Positions 1-14,073 of a stretch of 64,000 nt of DNA are shown here, piece by piece. The notes beneath the pieces are model-generated. The model had not been told where the DNA came from and searched no databases. It saw only the letters and a list, made by a program, of their open reading frames with translations. How positions within the stretch are numbered: the stretch's first letter is position 1; each line of letters begins with the position of its first letter. This DNA comes from Beverwykella pulmonaria (Eukaryota > Ascomycota > Dothideomycetes > Pleosporales > Melanommataceae): the NCBI GenBank assembly GCA_001599595.1, contig BCHH01000002.1:844390-908389 (forward strand). The letters run 5' to 3'. The translations under genes were made by a program, and so were the position numbers.

Positions 1-1841
1 GATGCATGCAGGAGGCTGGGAAGCTGATAGATAGCCGGAGGCCGAAAACGTGGGGGAGACTTGTTGCCAAGGACTACGCCGCATACTCTTTCTGCAACCG
101 CACCTGCCAAAATGAGCAACAGCTCCTGCATCCGAGAGCGTTTCTTTCTCCATTTCTCCGGTGCTTGATTCACAAGCTGAGCCCACCAAAAATCGACGCA
201 CAAGGAGTGGTAAGTGTTAGATCTCACAGTTATCAGCGGGTAGTACTATATATGAGCATCCGTGTTGCATAAAAGTCCCCTCTGCGTACAGGAAACGTGG
301 TACTTCCAAGTCTGACTGCAACCCATCTGGGCACGCTATCGTGTACAAGTGAGTGACATGTCCAACATATATCCAAGGAGAGTATGAGACCCCAAAAAAA
401 AGAGGCAATCGAAGTTGAACCCTCAGGCCCATCCTTGGCCATGGCGCCCGAGTCTCGGACTCGGTTCGCAAGACCTACCCGATCGAGTGGAGTTTCAGGG
501 TCAATGATATCGGTCGCATGCGTACGAGGGATCTGAGCAAACTCATTGCTGACTGGCGAAAAGGGAAGGAAGAGAGCTAGCTAGCTAGGTGCGGACGAAG
601 TTGAGCACATGTATTAGTAAATTTTAGAAGTTCACAAATCCGAGTCAGGTATATTCTAAACAATCAATGCTTTTTGTGGTGGCTGTAAGCCTCATTGATT
701 TGTGCTGGCATTCGCGTCGTGGAGCAATTCTGGCGCGTTGAGTATAAAGGGTCATTCGGGGAACGTTGTAGGGTTCCGTAGCAAGCCACACACTCAACAT
801 CGCACAAACTTGCTGGCCGAGCATATATGAGCTGCAATTAGTCCTTGGGCTGGTACGGCGAGAACGCTCCTTCGCCGGGCAGAAGATACGTATATGTTGC
901 CTCTTCTTACAACCAAGATGTAAATATCAAGCCTATTATATCCCTTACATTCTCTTGTCCCACGCAAGGTCCTTTACGACCGTTCATCATATTTGCTCTC
1001 TGCATTTCTCTTCTCTAGACCTTTTCACGGCCTTTCTTTCAGTCATTTCCTTCTCATAGACCTGTTCAACTATCTAAACTTTCACAACGCGGGCAGCTGC
1101 GCTGTTTGCCATTGGGGCCAAGCTCGGCCTCAACATCTTGGAGGTACATGCGGATGTTCAGGGTTGCTAGTTGTAGTCACGTCGCTACTCGATACGACAT
1201 TACCCATCCAGGTTCCTGGATACCGGCTGTGATTCCTATCGGGGTATCATTCATGCCTTCTATTTTCTAACCCAGGGCCTGAGGAAACATGTGGAGAGAC
1301 TTTCGATTGTCAATTTAGAGAAAAGGCTTTTTTTAGGCTGAGGAGTACCACAAGGAATTAGAGGGTTTACAGTAATCGACTAGGGTACGATGAGTGCAGG
1401 CCCCTGCAGGTTATATAAAGATCTCCGGGATTAGTTGTATCGAGGGCGAATGCGAGAACAAGTCTTACGTTCTCGATTTAGAATTGGCAATTAGGAATAG
1501 AAGCATCGTGGATTTATTGAGAAAAATGGATGGAGTAAGAACGCAATGACCAAGTGTGAGAGTAAGTAGCAAGGAGATAGGAAAGTTGAGCCGAACTACT
1601 ATTACGGAATATACTAGGTTGCCAAAAAGTCATTTGTCTGCAACATCATCTACTGGAAAAGTCGTAGTGAAGATCTAACTTCTCTAACAAAGTAAGTATG
1701 TAGCAAGGCAGACGCAACGAATATCAGCACGGTGAGAACAATAATTCTAATCCTGCAAAGCCGTGCAGTAGCTACCGTAGTAAATTTTCCGTCCTAGCAT
1801 ATCTAGCGAGAAACTGAAGCGATTTTTCCCTGCCGAGTCTG
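1..1841. other. Intergenic, no gene supported
   Basis: No open frame here has recognisable family motifs, and the short frames on both strands look like chance. The stretch holds only the probable 3' flank of the DUF6536 gene that starts to the right on the minus strand. I see no RNA gene or clear repeat. Confidence 0.5.
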
Positions 1842-4067
1842 CTACTCGTAAAACATATCCACCTGAGGTTGATCAACGTGCTCACTCGAGAGACCACAGT
1901 GACCTATCAAGCGCCCGTTCTTCTCTCGCGTACACTCTTCAAATGCGCCCCACATCAAGGGCTTTGTCCAAGCCTCGTCTTCCTCTAGCCTGGAATGACA
2001 TGAAGCCGCAATCGCCACACTACATGACCCCACCACTGGCATCGGACTCAACCTCCTATAGCTAAGCAGGAAAAGAAATATGACCAGTAGGCTTGTCATA
2101 ATAATGGTGAGAAGAATCGCGACCGGTGAGTACGTGCAGGTTATGAAGTCTCCCCCGCAGGGCATATTTCGCCTGGAATCTTCCGGGTACTGCTGACACG
2201 TGCCATCGTTTGTGTGCTGCCCTGACATATTGTAGACTTCAACGGATGTTACGAATATACTCTGAGAAGCAAGCCAATGGATTGCCGAAGATAAAATGAC
2301 CATTGGGATCGCAAAGCGGTACGGAAGTTGTAGAAAATACGTGCTTCGCTGAGATCCGATCTGAGTTGCGGAGACACGCAGTCCCTTGCGATGTGTAGCG
2401 AAGGTAGACCACTCCTTCCCAAGGGATATTGATGTAATGGTGGCGTTGTAGGAGAAGTAAATTAGGGAGATGATGACCTGCGGTAAGTTGGCAAGGAAGA
2501 CGTTTGCGATGATGCCTGCCGCGCCAATGGTTGGGATTTCACTTTGAATGAGCATTCGTGGGTCCGTGGCTCCGATACCCAGACGTAGAATTCCTAGAAA
2601 ACTTTTAGATCCGCGTATAGCATTGTAACCCCATGCAAGGACACTGGTAAGAACTACAAGAGCTGTAAATAAACTACCAAATCGTTAGTTTGGGGGAACC
2701 TTGTACGAAGATTGGAACAGATTACGCTAGGAAACATGATACCCATCTTCTATGTGTAACAGAGGAGAGACGGCGTGAATAGAGTCCAGTGTATTGCTTC
2801 GGTTCTTCGGGATGTAGCCATTTACGGGAAGAAGCAAAAAAAGAGTGAATGTCTTTCTGTGATACCAAAGACATATTTACAGTGCACTGATCCGGTCGCT
2901 GGATGAAAGAGGATATAGCGTCCCCAATTGTCAGAATCGGATGGCCATCAATCTTGAGAGCAGCGACGATGATGACTATAGTCTTTAGAAGGTTGAAGAT
3001 GATGACAATGACGAGCAGGTGGACGCTGAAATGCAGTTTGCACTTGCGCTCCATCCGCTCACTTAGGCAGTGATCAACTTTTGCACCAAAGGGTCTCCAT
3101 ATGGAAACATTTGCCTGAAGTTTGGGTAGAGAGTTTTGCACGCCTGCATACTTGCAAGCAGATGTGTTGTCCTTGTACTGTTCAAAGATCCAATTGTTTC
3201 CAGGGTTACTTCCACAACCATGTACATCGATTCCTAGACGAGGAAAATTGTATTGGATGTTCGGCTGTGAGGTATCATTCTCGAGGGATATGAGAAAGAC
3301 GTTCCCTCGAGAGGACTGGAAATTCCCGCTATAAGCGTTGATGCAAGCTAGGCTGTCTAATTTTTCAAAATTTGGGCTATGGACCGCATCCTGATAGAGT
3401 TGAGGAATTATGTTATCGGAGGGGTCGTAGTGGTAGGACGTATCGTTCTTGAAAGTATTGTTCTCAACTGAGTTCATAACCTGCAGACTAAGCTGAAATG
3501 CTCCATAGCTTTGTGCTGATATAGTGGAGAAAATTGCCGAGTTATAACTTGTTTAATCAGCCATATATCTCATTCTTCCGCTCATTATACGTACCAAAAA
3601 TGAAGCGGGAGAGACGACATACCCAAAACTAACCAACACATCCTATTACGCGTTTTGAAATGTCTCGAAAAGATGTTGTGAAGACTTGGAACGCCGATAT
3701 CGAGAAACTGCCCGTTGGCATGGGCTTCGTCGATTTCCGGCCGTGAGGGCGCAGAAAGGCATTGCATAGTGTAATTACTCGCTGCGAGTAGTATCGTACT
3801 GAGTGTATTGATGACGATGTGAACACCGATATTCACGCGATGTATGTTGGTGCACGATGTCTCATAGAGGATCCCCTTTCCGCCAGGCAGGATACCTTTC
3901 GTTACGACTGCCCAAACCAGGAAGACGGTGTTGACAAGTAGTACGACACCAGCGAGGCATGCGAAAGTGTATAGGCTTTTTCTCCATTTAGCTCTCCGCT
4001 CCCACCCTGTTGGAGTTTCTGTCAGTTCTTGTTGCTCTAGAGATGAATAACTAGAAGGTTTCAACAT
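1842..4067 (-). CDS. DUF6536-family multi-pass membrane protein
   Basis: Function unknown; this is a fungal plasma or endomembrane protein family. Exon 1 (4067-3595) encodes the family hallmark: a GWERRAKWRKSL start, a transmembrane helix, a Cys in YETSCTNIHRVN, then INTLSTILLAASNYTMQCL and PSRPEIDEAH...LDIGVPSLHN. The first intron (3594-3548, 47 nt) has donor gtacgt and leads into exon 2, which begins YNSAIFSTISAQSYGAF. A Cys-rich predicted extracellular part follows, then further helices in the last part (to 1842). The join between the second and third coding blocks (about 2740 to 2650) is unclear. The best-reading frame needs a weak donor (gtttcc), and the more obvious gtaatc donor is one base out of frame. 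The gene may therefore carry a small lesion there. The order and family assignment are firm; the exact protein is not. Confidence 0.8.
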
Positions 4068-6388
4068 GTTGGTGAAGCTCGAAAAATTGGATTAATTATC
4101 ATGGGGCGAATCAAATGACAGAAAATCGAAAATCGGACCGACTGAGGAGTAATGTTGGGCTTGGTGAAATGTTTACAGAGGGTGAAGAGGAGTGAAGAAG
4201 TGATGAGGAGCGATGAGGTAGAGAGAGATGAGTGTAATCAATCGCGCCGTGTGCCTTGCTACGCCGCACCAGCCTCGTTGCTCCTTCAAGTTACACAACA
4301 CTGAAACTCAGCGCTTAGAGTGTGGCAGCAAGGCTTATCTCAAGCGCCCCAGCTATCGGATAAAGTGACGGCCCGCTTCACTCCCACTTCAACACCTGCC
4401 TCAACAAGACATTACTAGCACCAATACGGTGAACACAACTTCCAAGGTTCAGAGCGCGGTTAAGACCAACCATGCCTCAGCTGTTATGGTCTCTGGATTC
4501 TAAGCGTACGGCGACCGAGAAAAGAAGCATACTTTCTATCTGGAAGTTTGATAGATTTGCGCTTAATGAGCATATGTACGTGGCTTACTTTGGTGTAGAG
4601 ATAGAGTCTATCGATTGACTTTAGTATTCAGGAAGATCTGCTTTGTTTTTCGATTGCACAGTTATGGTATGATCCCTCTTCTCCACCCTCTCTGGAAGTT
4701 GCTTATTAATCTGACACTGAGCCTACAGGGGAATCTCCGAAATCAGCATCCACTCGGTGTCCTACTTCGGATTTGTCTATCCTCTAAGGGCCTTAGGAAT
4801 TGAGCTAGTGGTCTTCTGAAAGTAAGACCTGCAGTGAGGAGAAATTTTGACTTTGGGGAGCTCTAGAAGAAGGTGCTCATCATTATTGTTGCAATTGTCG
4901 CTGTCACCCAAAGGATTAACAAAGGAGAGGAGTACGCTTGCAGGGCCCGGCAGAGGTAGAAGCCTTAGGACTTAATGCCGGCTCAAAGATTAAGGGAGCC
5001 TCGAGCGGTTATCGTCATCCGAACCGTAAACCCCATAGATCAAGGCTAGCGTGGCCTGGGAGGCAATTATTGGCTAGCTGGAAGGATGCTGTGGGATATA
5101 TTAGGCTTGCCATCTTTCTGGCATGGAGAGCTTTTGCTACTTCTCTGTTGGCTTGTTGCTTTGGCTAGTTCTGCTGCAATATAACATTAGCTAATGCTAT
5201 CTGTGGGTAGTTTTATTAGCTCACCTTTAAGCCTCTGTGGATCTACAGATAAATTATGACGACCTGAGGTATTTTTTGACGGGAAGAAGTGTTGAGGGAG
5301 GAGATAACCCGTCTGAACGGGCGCTAAACATTCACCTCCTCACAGCATTGGTAGGCTTCGGGTATGAAACTTATGCGTTAGCGATCTTGGCTGGCTGATT
5401 CGCCTACTTATACATTTTCAGGGCACCCGTTGAGTCTTATTTGACTCACGACAGCGCAGGAAGCTGATGCATATTGAAAGTATTCCAGGATCATGTGCAG
5501 AGAACATTTGAAATGCATACTGCAAACTTATCACACCTAAAAACAGCAATTGCGGCAAAAGATGTCAATGGGACGAGTAATAGGCACAATGAGGGGGGGG
5601 GTTTTTTTTTTGGCCTTCTTAAGTTCAAGTTTTGTGCAGCTCCAACTAGTTGCATGCAATACAGGACCTTAACGAAGGCTTTTTCGGCCCCACTTCTTTC
5701 GCGAAATAGTTTCGGCAAGATGAGCTGAATGCGTCATACCAGCAATATTAATTCCTACTTGGTCAAGCACTCATTCTCGGCCCCATAAAGTTCCGAATCG
5801 AAGCCCTCTTGCCTCTTGAAGAATGGCCTGAGAATTCCTGCATATTCAACGAGCTGGTATCCATAGCCAGTGTTGCAGGGATGTGAAAGAAGGGCAGCGT
5901 TACGACAAGTGTTAAACATGCGCACAAAGGCGTTCATCTGTCGCGATCTCACGTTGTGGAGCTTAGTATTGGATCGTCCAAAAACAAGTTTCAATGACGA
6001 CAACCATTCATGCAAGCAAGCGCATCGCAACCGAGGAATCCCGGCTCGCATCGCTACGATCACGACCTGCGCATCTTGATCTGTAATATTGTGGAGAAGT
6101 TCAGCTCATCGTTCCAACCACGGACAATTGCGGGAGAGATCTGAACCTTATTTGTCCCGGAACTTTTAGATCATTGACACTATGCAAGCCACTTCCCCAT
6201 TAAAAATATGAGGGGTTATGTGCGAGGAGGACCTCAATCTTGCTCATTTCGGTTTAGGTACTGATCCACACAATCGCTCTTTGATGGCGCTAGAGTTGAT
6301 TCAAACAACATGTATAAATTGTCTCGATCGACCTCGCGCTTTTTCTTCCACAATTCATCTTAACATCTCTACTTTCAGAGAACACATC
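4068..6388. other. Intergenic, 2.3 kb without supported gene
   Basis: Contains the promoters of the DUF6536 gene (left) and the esterase gene (right). Short open frames at 4938-5168, 5474-5728 and 5755-6063 show no family signature. A run of nine G followed directly by ten T lies at 5593-5611. Confidence 0.5.
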
Positions 6389-8775
<2,387 letters not shown>

Positions 8776-9717
8776 GAAGTAGGATGAAGTAAGTGAGCTG
8801 CCTGTAATCAGGCGTTGGCCAAAGTAATGGTACGGCGGTGGCTCGCGCTTGGGTTTGTTATCATCGGCCATGGTCTCTGGATAAATTGTTCTTATCAATC
8901 ATAGTACCTGAGGCCGGCTTCTGCCGGTATATCAATTAACAATCTCACGATTCATGACAAAGGCAATAAATTCTCATTCTTTTCCCAATTAAGATCCAGT
9001 CTCGTAGACTGAAGTACGATTATTGGTGCAAACCTAGATAGCCGCATCAAAGCTATTAAATCTGTTTCCCACATGTTTCACCAAGCGGAAATCATGTAAT
9101 TTAGTTCCTTAGAAAAATTTTTATCTCTCAGCTGCAGATAGTACACTAGCAATGGGCAGGAGAGTTGGTATCCCAATGTTGGCATAACAATTTCAAAATC
9201 GGTTAAAATCATTCATCTAGCACACCCAATATGCAGCGGGAATGTTGACCAAATGATCCTAGATATTATAGCGGAGCAGAATCGACATCAGACGTTTGTT
9301 TTACTGAGAAGATAAGAATAACATCTGACCTGGTATGAATCAATCGGAAAACTAATTTTGTTCGCAATCCAAGGATACTAGCATTGGTGTGGCAGCGTTA
9401 CAGGTTGACTACAATGACATTATGTCTCTAACGCGCTTACTGGTGCACAATGTGCATGATGATACCCATATGTGGGTATATGAAGTCTTGTACTGACCAA
9501 AACGCTGCCAATGGCGAATGCTCTATATAGAGATAACGTTACCAATGGTAAGTATCTTGTGTAAGAATAGCTAACTTACTGGGTTCTCCCAATTATAACC
9601 AGGTAAATCTGTTTGGAAATTAAACTATTTATAAGCAGTTGACTGCTGACATATCAACCTCCGAGTCAACCTCCATACTAACCTCTCAACACCACCAACA
9701 ATTACACTTTCCCTGTG
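8776..9717. promoter_or_regulatory. Intergenic with TF gene promoter
   Basis: An AT-rich 0.9 kb spacer between the esterase stop and the regulator start; no gene is seen. Two short inverted repeats stand close together about 240-275 bp before the regulator ATG: TGCACA-A-TGTGCA at 9444-9456 and ATACCCA-4 nt-TGGGTAT at 9462-9479. Whether they bind a protein is unknown. Confidence 0.4.
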
Positions 9718-11793
9718 ATGTTACCCTCAAGCTTAGGTGTAGAAAAACGCGGCTCGAGCGCAACAGTGCGCGTGAGTTCTCCCAGTCCCCTTTCGTCATA
9801 ACTACTGATCTCTTCATCCAGGCCTGTGATTCGTGTCGACGAAGGAAGCGAAAGTGTGTGTGGGTGTCAGGCGTAACTCAATGTACACCCTGCGCACTAG
9901 TGAACGAAGAATGCCAGACTACCCACATTCGCAAACCCCGTGCAAAGTCCCAGAAACGGTATGTGAGAACCATCTCCATCCACTCAACTCAAACTCATCC
10001 AACCTCGCCGCCAGCCCTCGTATCGCTGAATATGAAACTCGGGTTCGACGACTGGAATCTCTCTTGGAAGAACGTAGCGCAGCGCAACCTCTAGCTCAAG
10101 AGCAACCCCTTCCTCCCGCAGATCAATCGGTACCTTTGTCGACGTTTGTTGGGTCGCTTCGCGACGAGGTCAATTCTTGGCCAATTGAGGAACGGCCTCA
10201 CCTTACTCCTTCCGCACTCAGGGATATTGAGATTCTCGATGATAACTTGAACTTGCCCTCGGACTTTGACGCGAGTATCTTCCCGGCCAATCCTGGAGAC
10301 TACTCGACAAGCACAAACAACCCGCTCACGGACTTTCAAATTGAGCCGGACTTCTTGCAGGATCTTTCCCTTCAACCCACAACTTCAATCAACAACTTAG
10401 AGCACACCAAGATCAGTGTTCCATCCCCTCTGTCACGTGCTAGCTATGATGGATACCTCCCACCACCTGAACTCGGCACTTCGTTGCTCTCTGAGTTCCT
10501 CGTAGACTTCAATACCGCAGTTCCACTCTACCGGCCCTACCCCATGGCGGAACACATCCGAAACTGCTACATGGGCGGCTCAGATGGCACGCCGATATGC
10601 TGGGCTAGCACCTATGTCGTCTTTGGAATTGCACATCGACTGCGTGCTATGAGTGCAGCTGCAACCCCAGAAGACAACATACAGGCAGATTACTATCTCT
10701 CTCGTATCTTGGAGAAGGTTTCCAATCTGCTCCTGGGGACGCCGTGTCTGTGTTTAGTACAGTGTCTACTCGGGACGGCCACACTCATCCAAACATCATC
10801 TCATCCAGAGCCGCATGCCATCTTCGTTTCTACTGCTCTGCGCATGGCGCAGTGCCTCGCCTACAACGACGACCAGGCGCAGTCTTTGGATGTGGAGAAA
10901 CACGGGGAGCAAGATATTGAGCAACAGCGCCGCGTCTTCTGGATCGCCTTCTTTTCCAGCATGGACGAGAGCATCTTGTCGAATATACCAACAACACATC
11001 TTCGAGAGAATATCACCACGAGCCGGCCGGAAGACGATCCCCAAGATGCCGCGGGCGCGGTTACTGCAGCAGAAGGGACATGGAGAGTCAACATATTCTC
11101 TCTGCGGGCGCAGTTGGCACTTCTGCAAGCCGAAGCTATCGAGCAGGTGCTGTCTCTGAAATGTTCCAAGATCACGCCCGAGAAAATCCTCGGGCCCACG
11201 ACTGCTGTACTTCAGGGCCTGAAGGCCTGGCGTAAGCACGAGCTCTTCCAGATGAATGCAGAGCAGTTGGTGCAGCTGCTCTATCGATCTGATCTGATCC
11301 ACGTGCTCAACCTGGAGGCTGCCTACTTCGCTACCGTCTTTCGAGTACAAGCGTTCTTAGCGCTAGGAATGAATACCCGCGTGAATCCTTTCTCGACTGA
11401 TGTTCTGATAAAACTGTCCGGGCAAGATCAACATCTCTGCCTCAACGACGCAAAGCGTCTCCTGGACATCCTCGCCGTGGCTCCGCAGGGAGATATTGGC
11501 GTGTGTTGGTACGCATCTCCCGTATCTCCCCCTTCTCTCTTCTAATCTCAACCCATAGGACGATCAAACTCTCGGTGATTGCCGCTCTTGTAACTGTACT
11601 GGCGCACACACTCCACCACCCGTCTGATACCGAGAGCGCGCCTTCCCGCGACGATATGCGCGAGTACGGGCGAATCCTGCAGATGCTTGGGACACTAGCG
11701 CAGAAGAGCCACGACGACAAGCTTCAGAAAGCAAGGGAGCTGTGCATGATGTTGTTTTCAAAGGTTGACGCGTCGCTGAGGGCCGAGCGATAG
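9718..11793 (+). CDS. Zn2Cys6 fungal transcription factor
   Basis: Predicted nuclear DNA-binding regulator of 639 residues. Exons are 9718-9771, 9822-9958, 10015-11508 and 11559-11793. The Zn2Cys6 binuclear cluster uses Cys20, 23, 30, 39, 42 and 49 (CDSCRRRKRKC...CTPC...C). After a basic linker it has a short coiled coil (RIAEYETRVRRLESLLEER). An acidic low-complexity linker and a middle homology region of the fungal-specific TF type follow (about residues 200-560). The start chosen is the ATG at 9718 because it joins in phase, through an intron with a gtgagt donor, to the Cys cluster; reading upstream in the cluster frame gives no ATG. It lies between the esterase and the aldo/keto reductase, all on the plus strand, and could regulate this neighbourhood. 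That is inference from position only. Confidence 0.88.
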
Positions 11794-12451
11794 CTGCGTG
11801 CACATGAAGGTCCCGGTGGTGGGGCGCATGCGAATCCTGAGGTTACAAGTGTGGGGTTGCGGGAGGTGATCTTTTCATAGAGCGAGATATGAAAATTGTT
11901 CATTGCATCAGGTTGATGAAGACAAAGAAACGCGGAGTTAGAAACGCGCGAACCGTCAGATTCCGGCATCTCCCGAGGCAGTCATCTATCCGCGATCGGC
12001 CACCAGTCAGAACCTGCAGGTGTACGCCCTCGAACCCGGCCCATGCCACCACGGTCCTTTGTCCACCATGACAATTAGGGCAAGTCGCCCTCACCAAACG
12101 AATAAGCAGGCGCGCCGCCACTAATAAATGCGGTCTAGACACATGGCGTCATTTGCTAGTCTATGTGTCCCTGGCATCGAGCCTTGCAACGCGATTAGAA
12201 ACCGCCGGTGCGGGTAGCCCTGCCTTCAGGGAAGCGGATAGTGGTGACTACAAGACTTCCAACATCGCTGCACGTCGAGCTGCAAGTATTTCATCCGCCG
12301 CTGGAAGTTTTTATCTGGCGTGTTTGTCTTTCAATCAGCATGTCTTGCCTCTCTGCCTGAGAAAAACCAGCAGCCCGCACACAGAAAGCCAGCAGTTGCG
12401 TCTGGAACAAACACCACATCTGCATACGAATCTACTTGTTGCCGTGCAACC
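11794..12451. promoter_or_regulatory. Intergenic, promoter of aldo/keto reductase
   Basis: Short spacer holding the 3' flank of the regulator and the upstream region of the reductase. No further gene is supported. The sequence just before the reductase start is CA/C-rich, as in many fungal leaders. Confidence 0.4.
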
Positions 12452-13828
12452 ATGGCGTCTACACCCACAGAGCACCCGTCCACCACATCCACCTTTCCCA
12501 CGCAACAGAAGCCGATCCCCTATGCCGTTCTCAACGGGCAACCCACACCCCTCTCCTCCATCCTCCCGCCCCTCATTTTCGGTACCGCCACCTTCAACCA
12601 CCAGTACAACTCGGACCCGTTCGCGCTCGACACGACCGGCCTCGTAACATCGGCACTCACCCATGGCATCCGCGCTTTCGACACATCACCGTACTATGGC
12701 CCTTCTGAGCAGCTCCTGGGAGAAGCTCTCGCGACGCCATTCGTGCGCCAGACGTTCCCGCGAGACTCGTACCTGCTCCTGACCAAAGTCGGGCGCATCC
12801 AGGCCGACGAGTTCAATTACTCGGCAGCATGGGTGCGCGAGAGCGTGGCGCGGAGTCTGGAGCGCCTGCACACAGACTACCTCGATCTTGTGTACTGCCA
12901 TGACGTGGAATTCGTGACGCCGGCCGAGGTCCTGGAGGCGGTCAAAGAGCTCCGCCGGATAAGAGACGAGGAGGGCACGATCAGGTACATTGGTATTTCG
13001 GGCTACCCGCTCGATGTTCTGGGCGCCATGTCCGAGATGATACTGGCCGAGACGGGCGAGGGCCTCGACGCCGTGCAGTCGTACGCCAACTTTACCCTGC
13101 AGAACGAGACGCTCGCTGGCGCTGGCGGCATCCAGCGTCTGCGGAACGCGGGTGTGTCTGTGGTCCCCAACGCTTCACCCCTCGGCATGGGCCTGCTACG
13201 ACGACAGGGCGTGCCCGTTGGCGCACTCGGAGACTTCCACCCTGCGTCCCGGGAACTCCGCGCCGCCGTTCGCGAAGCAAGCAACTTCTGCGACCGCCAC
13301 GGCGAGAAACTGGAAGTTATAGCCATTCGCTACGCGCTCGAGACTTGGATTGCCGCTGGTGCTTTGTGCGGCTCAAAAGGCGATCCCGCGTCCGGCGTGC
13401 CCTGGAAACAAGAATCCAACGATGATGTCGGTGGTACGAAACTCGGAGTGTCCGTCATCGGTGTGTCGACCCCCTCAGAGCTGGAGAAGACCATGTTGGT
13501 ATGGAGGAGTATACTGGATGGTCTGGAGGGTGGCGAGACAACTGCTGTGCAAGCCGGCCGCTGGTACAGAGCATGGGAGTGGTCGCGCAACCGACGGAAA
13601 GCGGTGCAAATCCTCGCCGAGGGCGTCCAGGAGATTCTGGGAGAATGGTTTGGATACGCATGGCCGAGTCCAGGGCCTGATACGGTGGTGAAGAGAAGTG
13701 GGGGTGTTGTCTTCAAGAATGCGGATCCACGTGAGAACACCCCATGGCTGACGCCAGCGGCAAGTCCGGAGGCGAAACCCATGCAAGGCGGGGTAGTTGA
13801 GGACGAGAAAAGTCTTCCGCTGCGGTAA
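12452..13828 (+). CDS. Aldo/keto reductase, D-arabinose dehydrogenase (ARA2)-like
   Basis: Cytosolic NAD(P)-dependent aldo/keto reductase of 458 residues, single exon. The start is the ATG at 12452 in the context caaccATGg; reading upstream in frame meets only a non-ATG codon. The AKR features are in order: the strand with LPPLIFGTATFNHQY, the catalytic Asp in IRAFDTSPYYGPSE with the catalytic Tyr, the Lys in LLLTKVGR, the His in DLVYCHDVEF, and the nucleotide-binding C-terminal part ending with a VIGVSTPSEL-type loop. The length and the FDTSPYYG/CHDVEF signature resemble fungal D-arabinose 1-dehydrogenase (Ara2) and plant L-galactose dehydrogenase, which oxidise aldoses to lactones. Substrate not proven. 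It sits tail-to-tail with the betaine aldehyde dehydrogenase gene, 245 bp apart. Confidence 0.87.
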   Translation: MASTPTEHPSTTSTFPTQQKPIPYAVLNGQPTPLSSILPPLIFGTATFNHQYNSDPFALDTTGLVTSALTHGIRAFDTSPYYGPSEQLLGEALATPFVRQTFPRDSYLLLTKVGRIQADEFNYSAAWVRESVARSLERLHTDYLDLVYCHDVEFVTPAEVLEAVKELRRIRDEEGTIRYIGISGYPLDVLGAMSEMILAETGEGLDAVQSYANFTLQNETLAGAGGIQRLRNAGVSVVPNASPLGMGLLRRQGVPVGALGDFHPASRELRAAVREASNFCDRHGEKLEVIAIRYALETWIAAGALCGSKGDPASGVPWKQESNDDVGGTKLGVSVIGVSTPSELEKTMLVWRSILDGLEGGETTAVQAGRWYRAWEWSRNRRKAVQILAEGVQEILGEWFGYAWPSPGPDTVVKRSGGVVFKNADPRENTPWLTPAASPEAKPMQGGVVEDEKSLPLR

Positions 13829-14073
13829 CTGTAGGGTGTCGCGTAGGGATGGTGTGCATTAGATTTTTTACGGCCATATTCCCTTGGGCGGATGTTTGCT
13901 ATACATGGCCGAGGTTCTGCTTTATATCTTTATATCACCATAGGGGAATCCATCCTATAAGAATTGGAATGAATGAATAGATGTCTGTTCCTTTTGGGAA
14001 GACTATTTGCAAGCCACTGCATAAACACAGGTACAGGTTTCAAATATATACAATTGAATTTCGACAAACGTAT

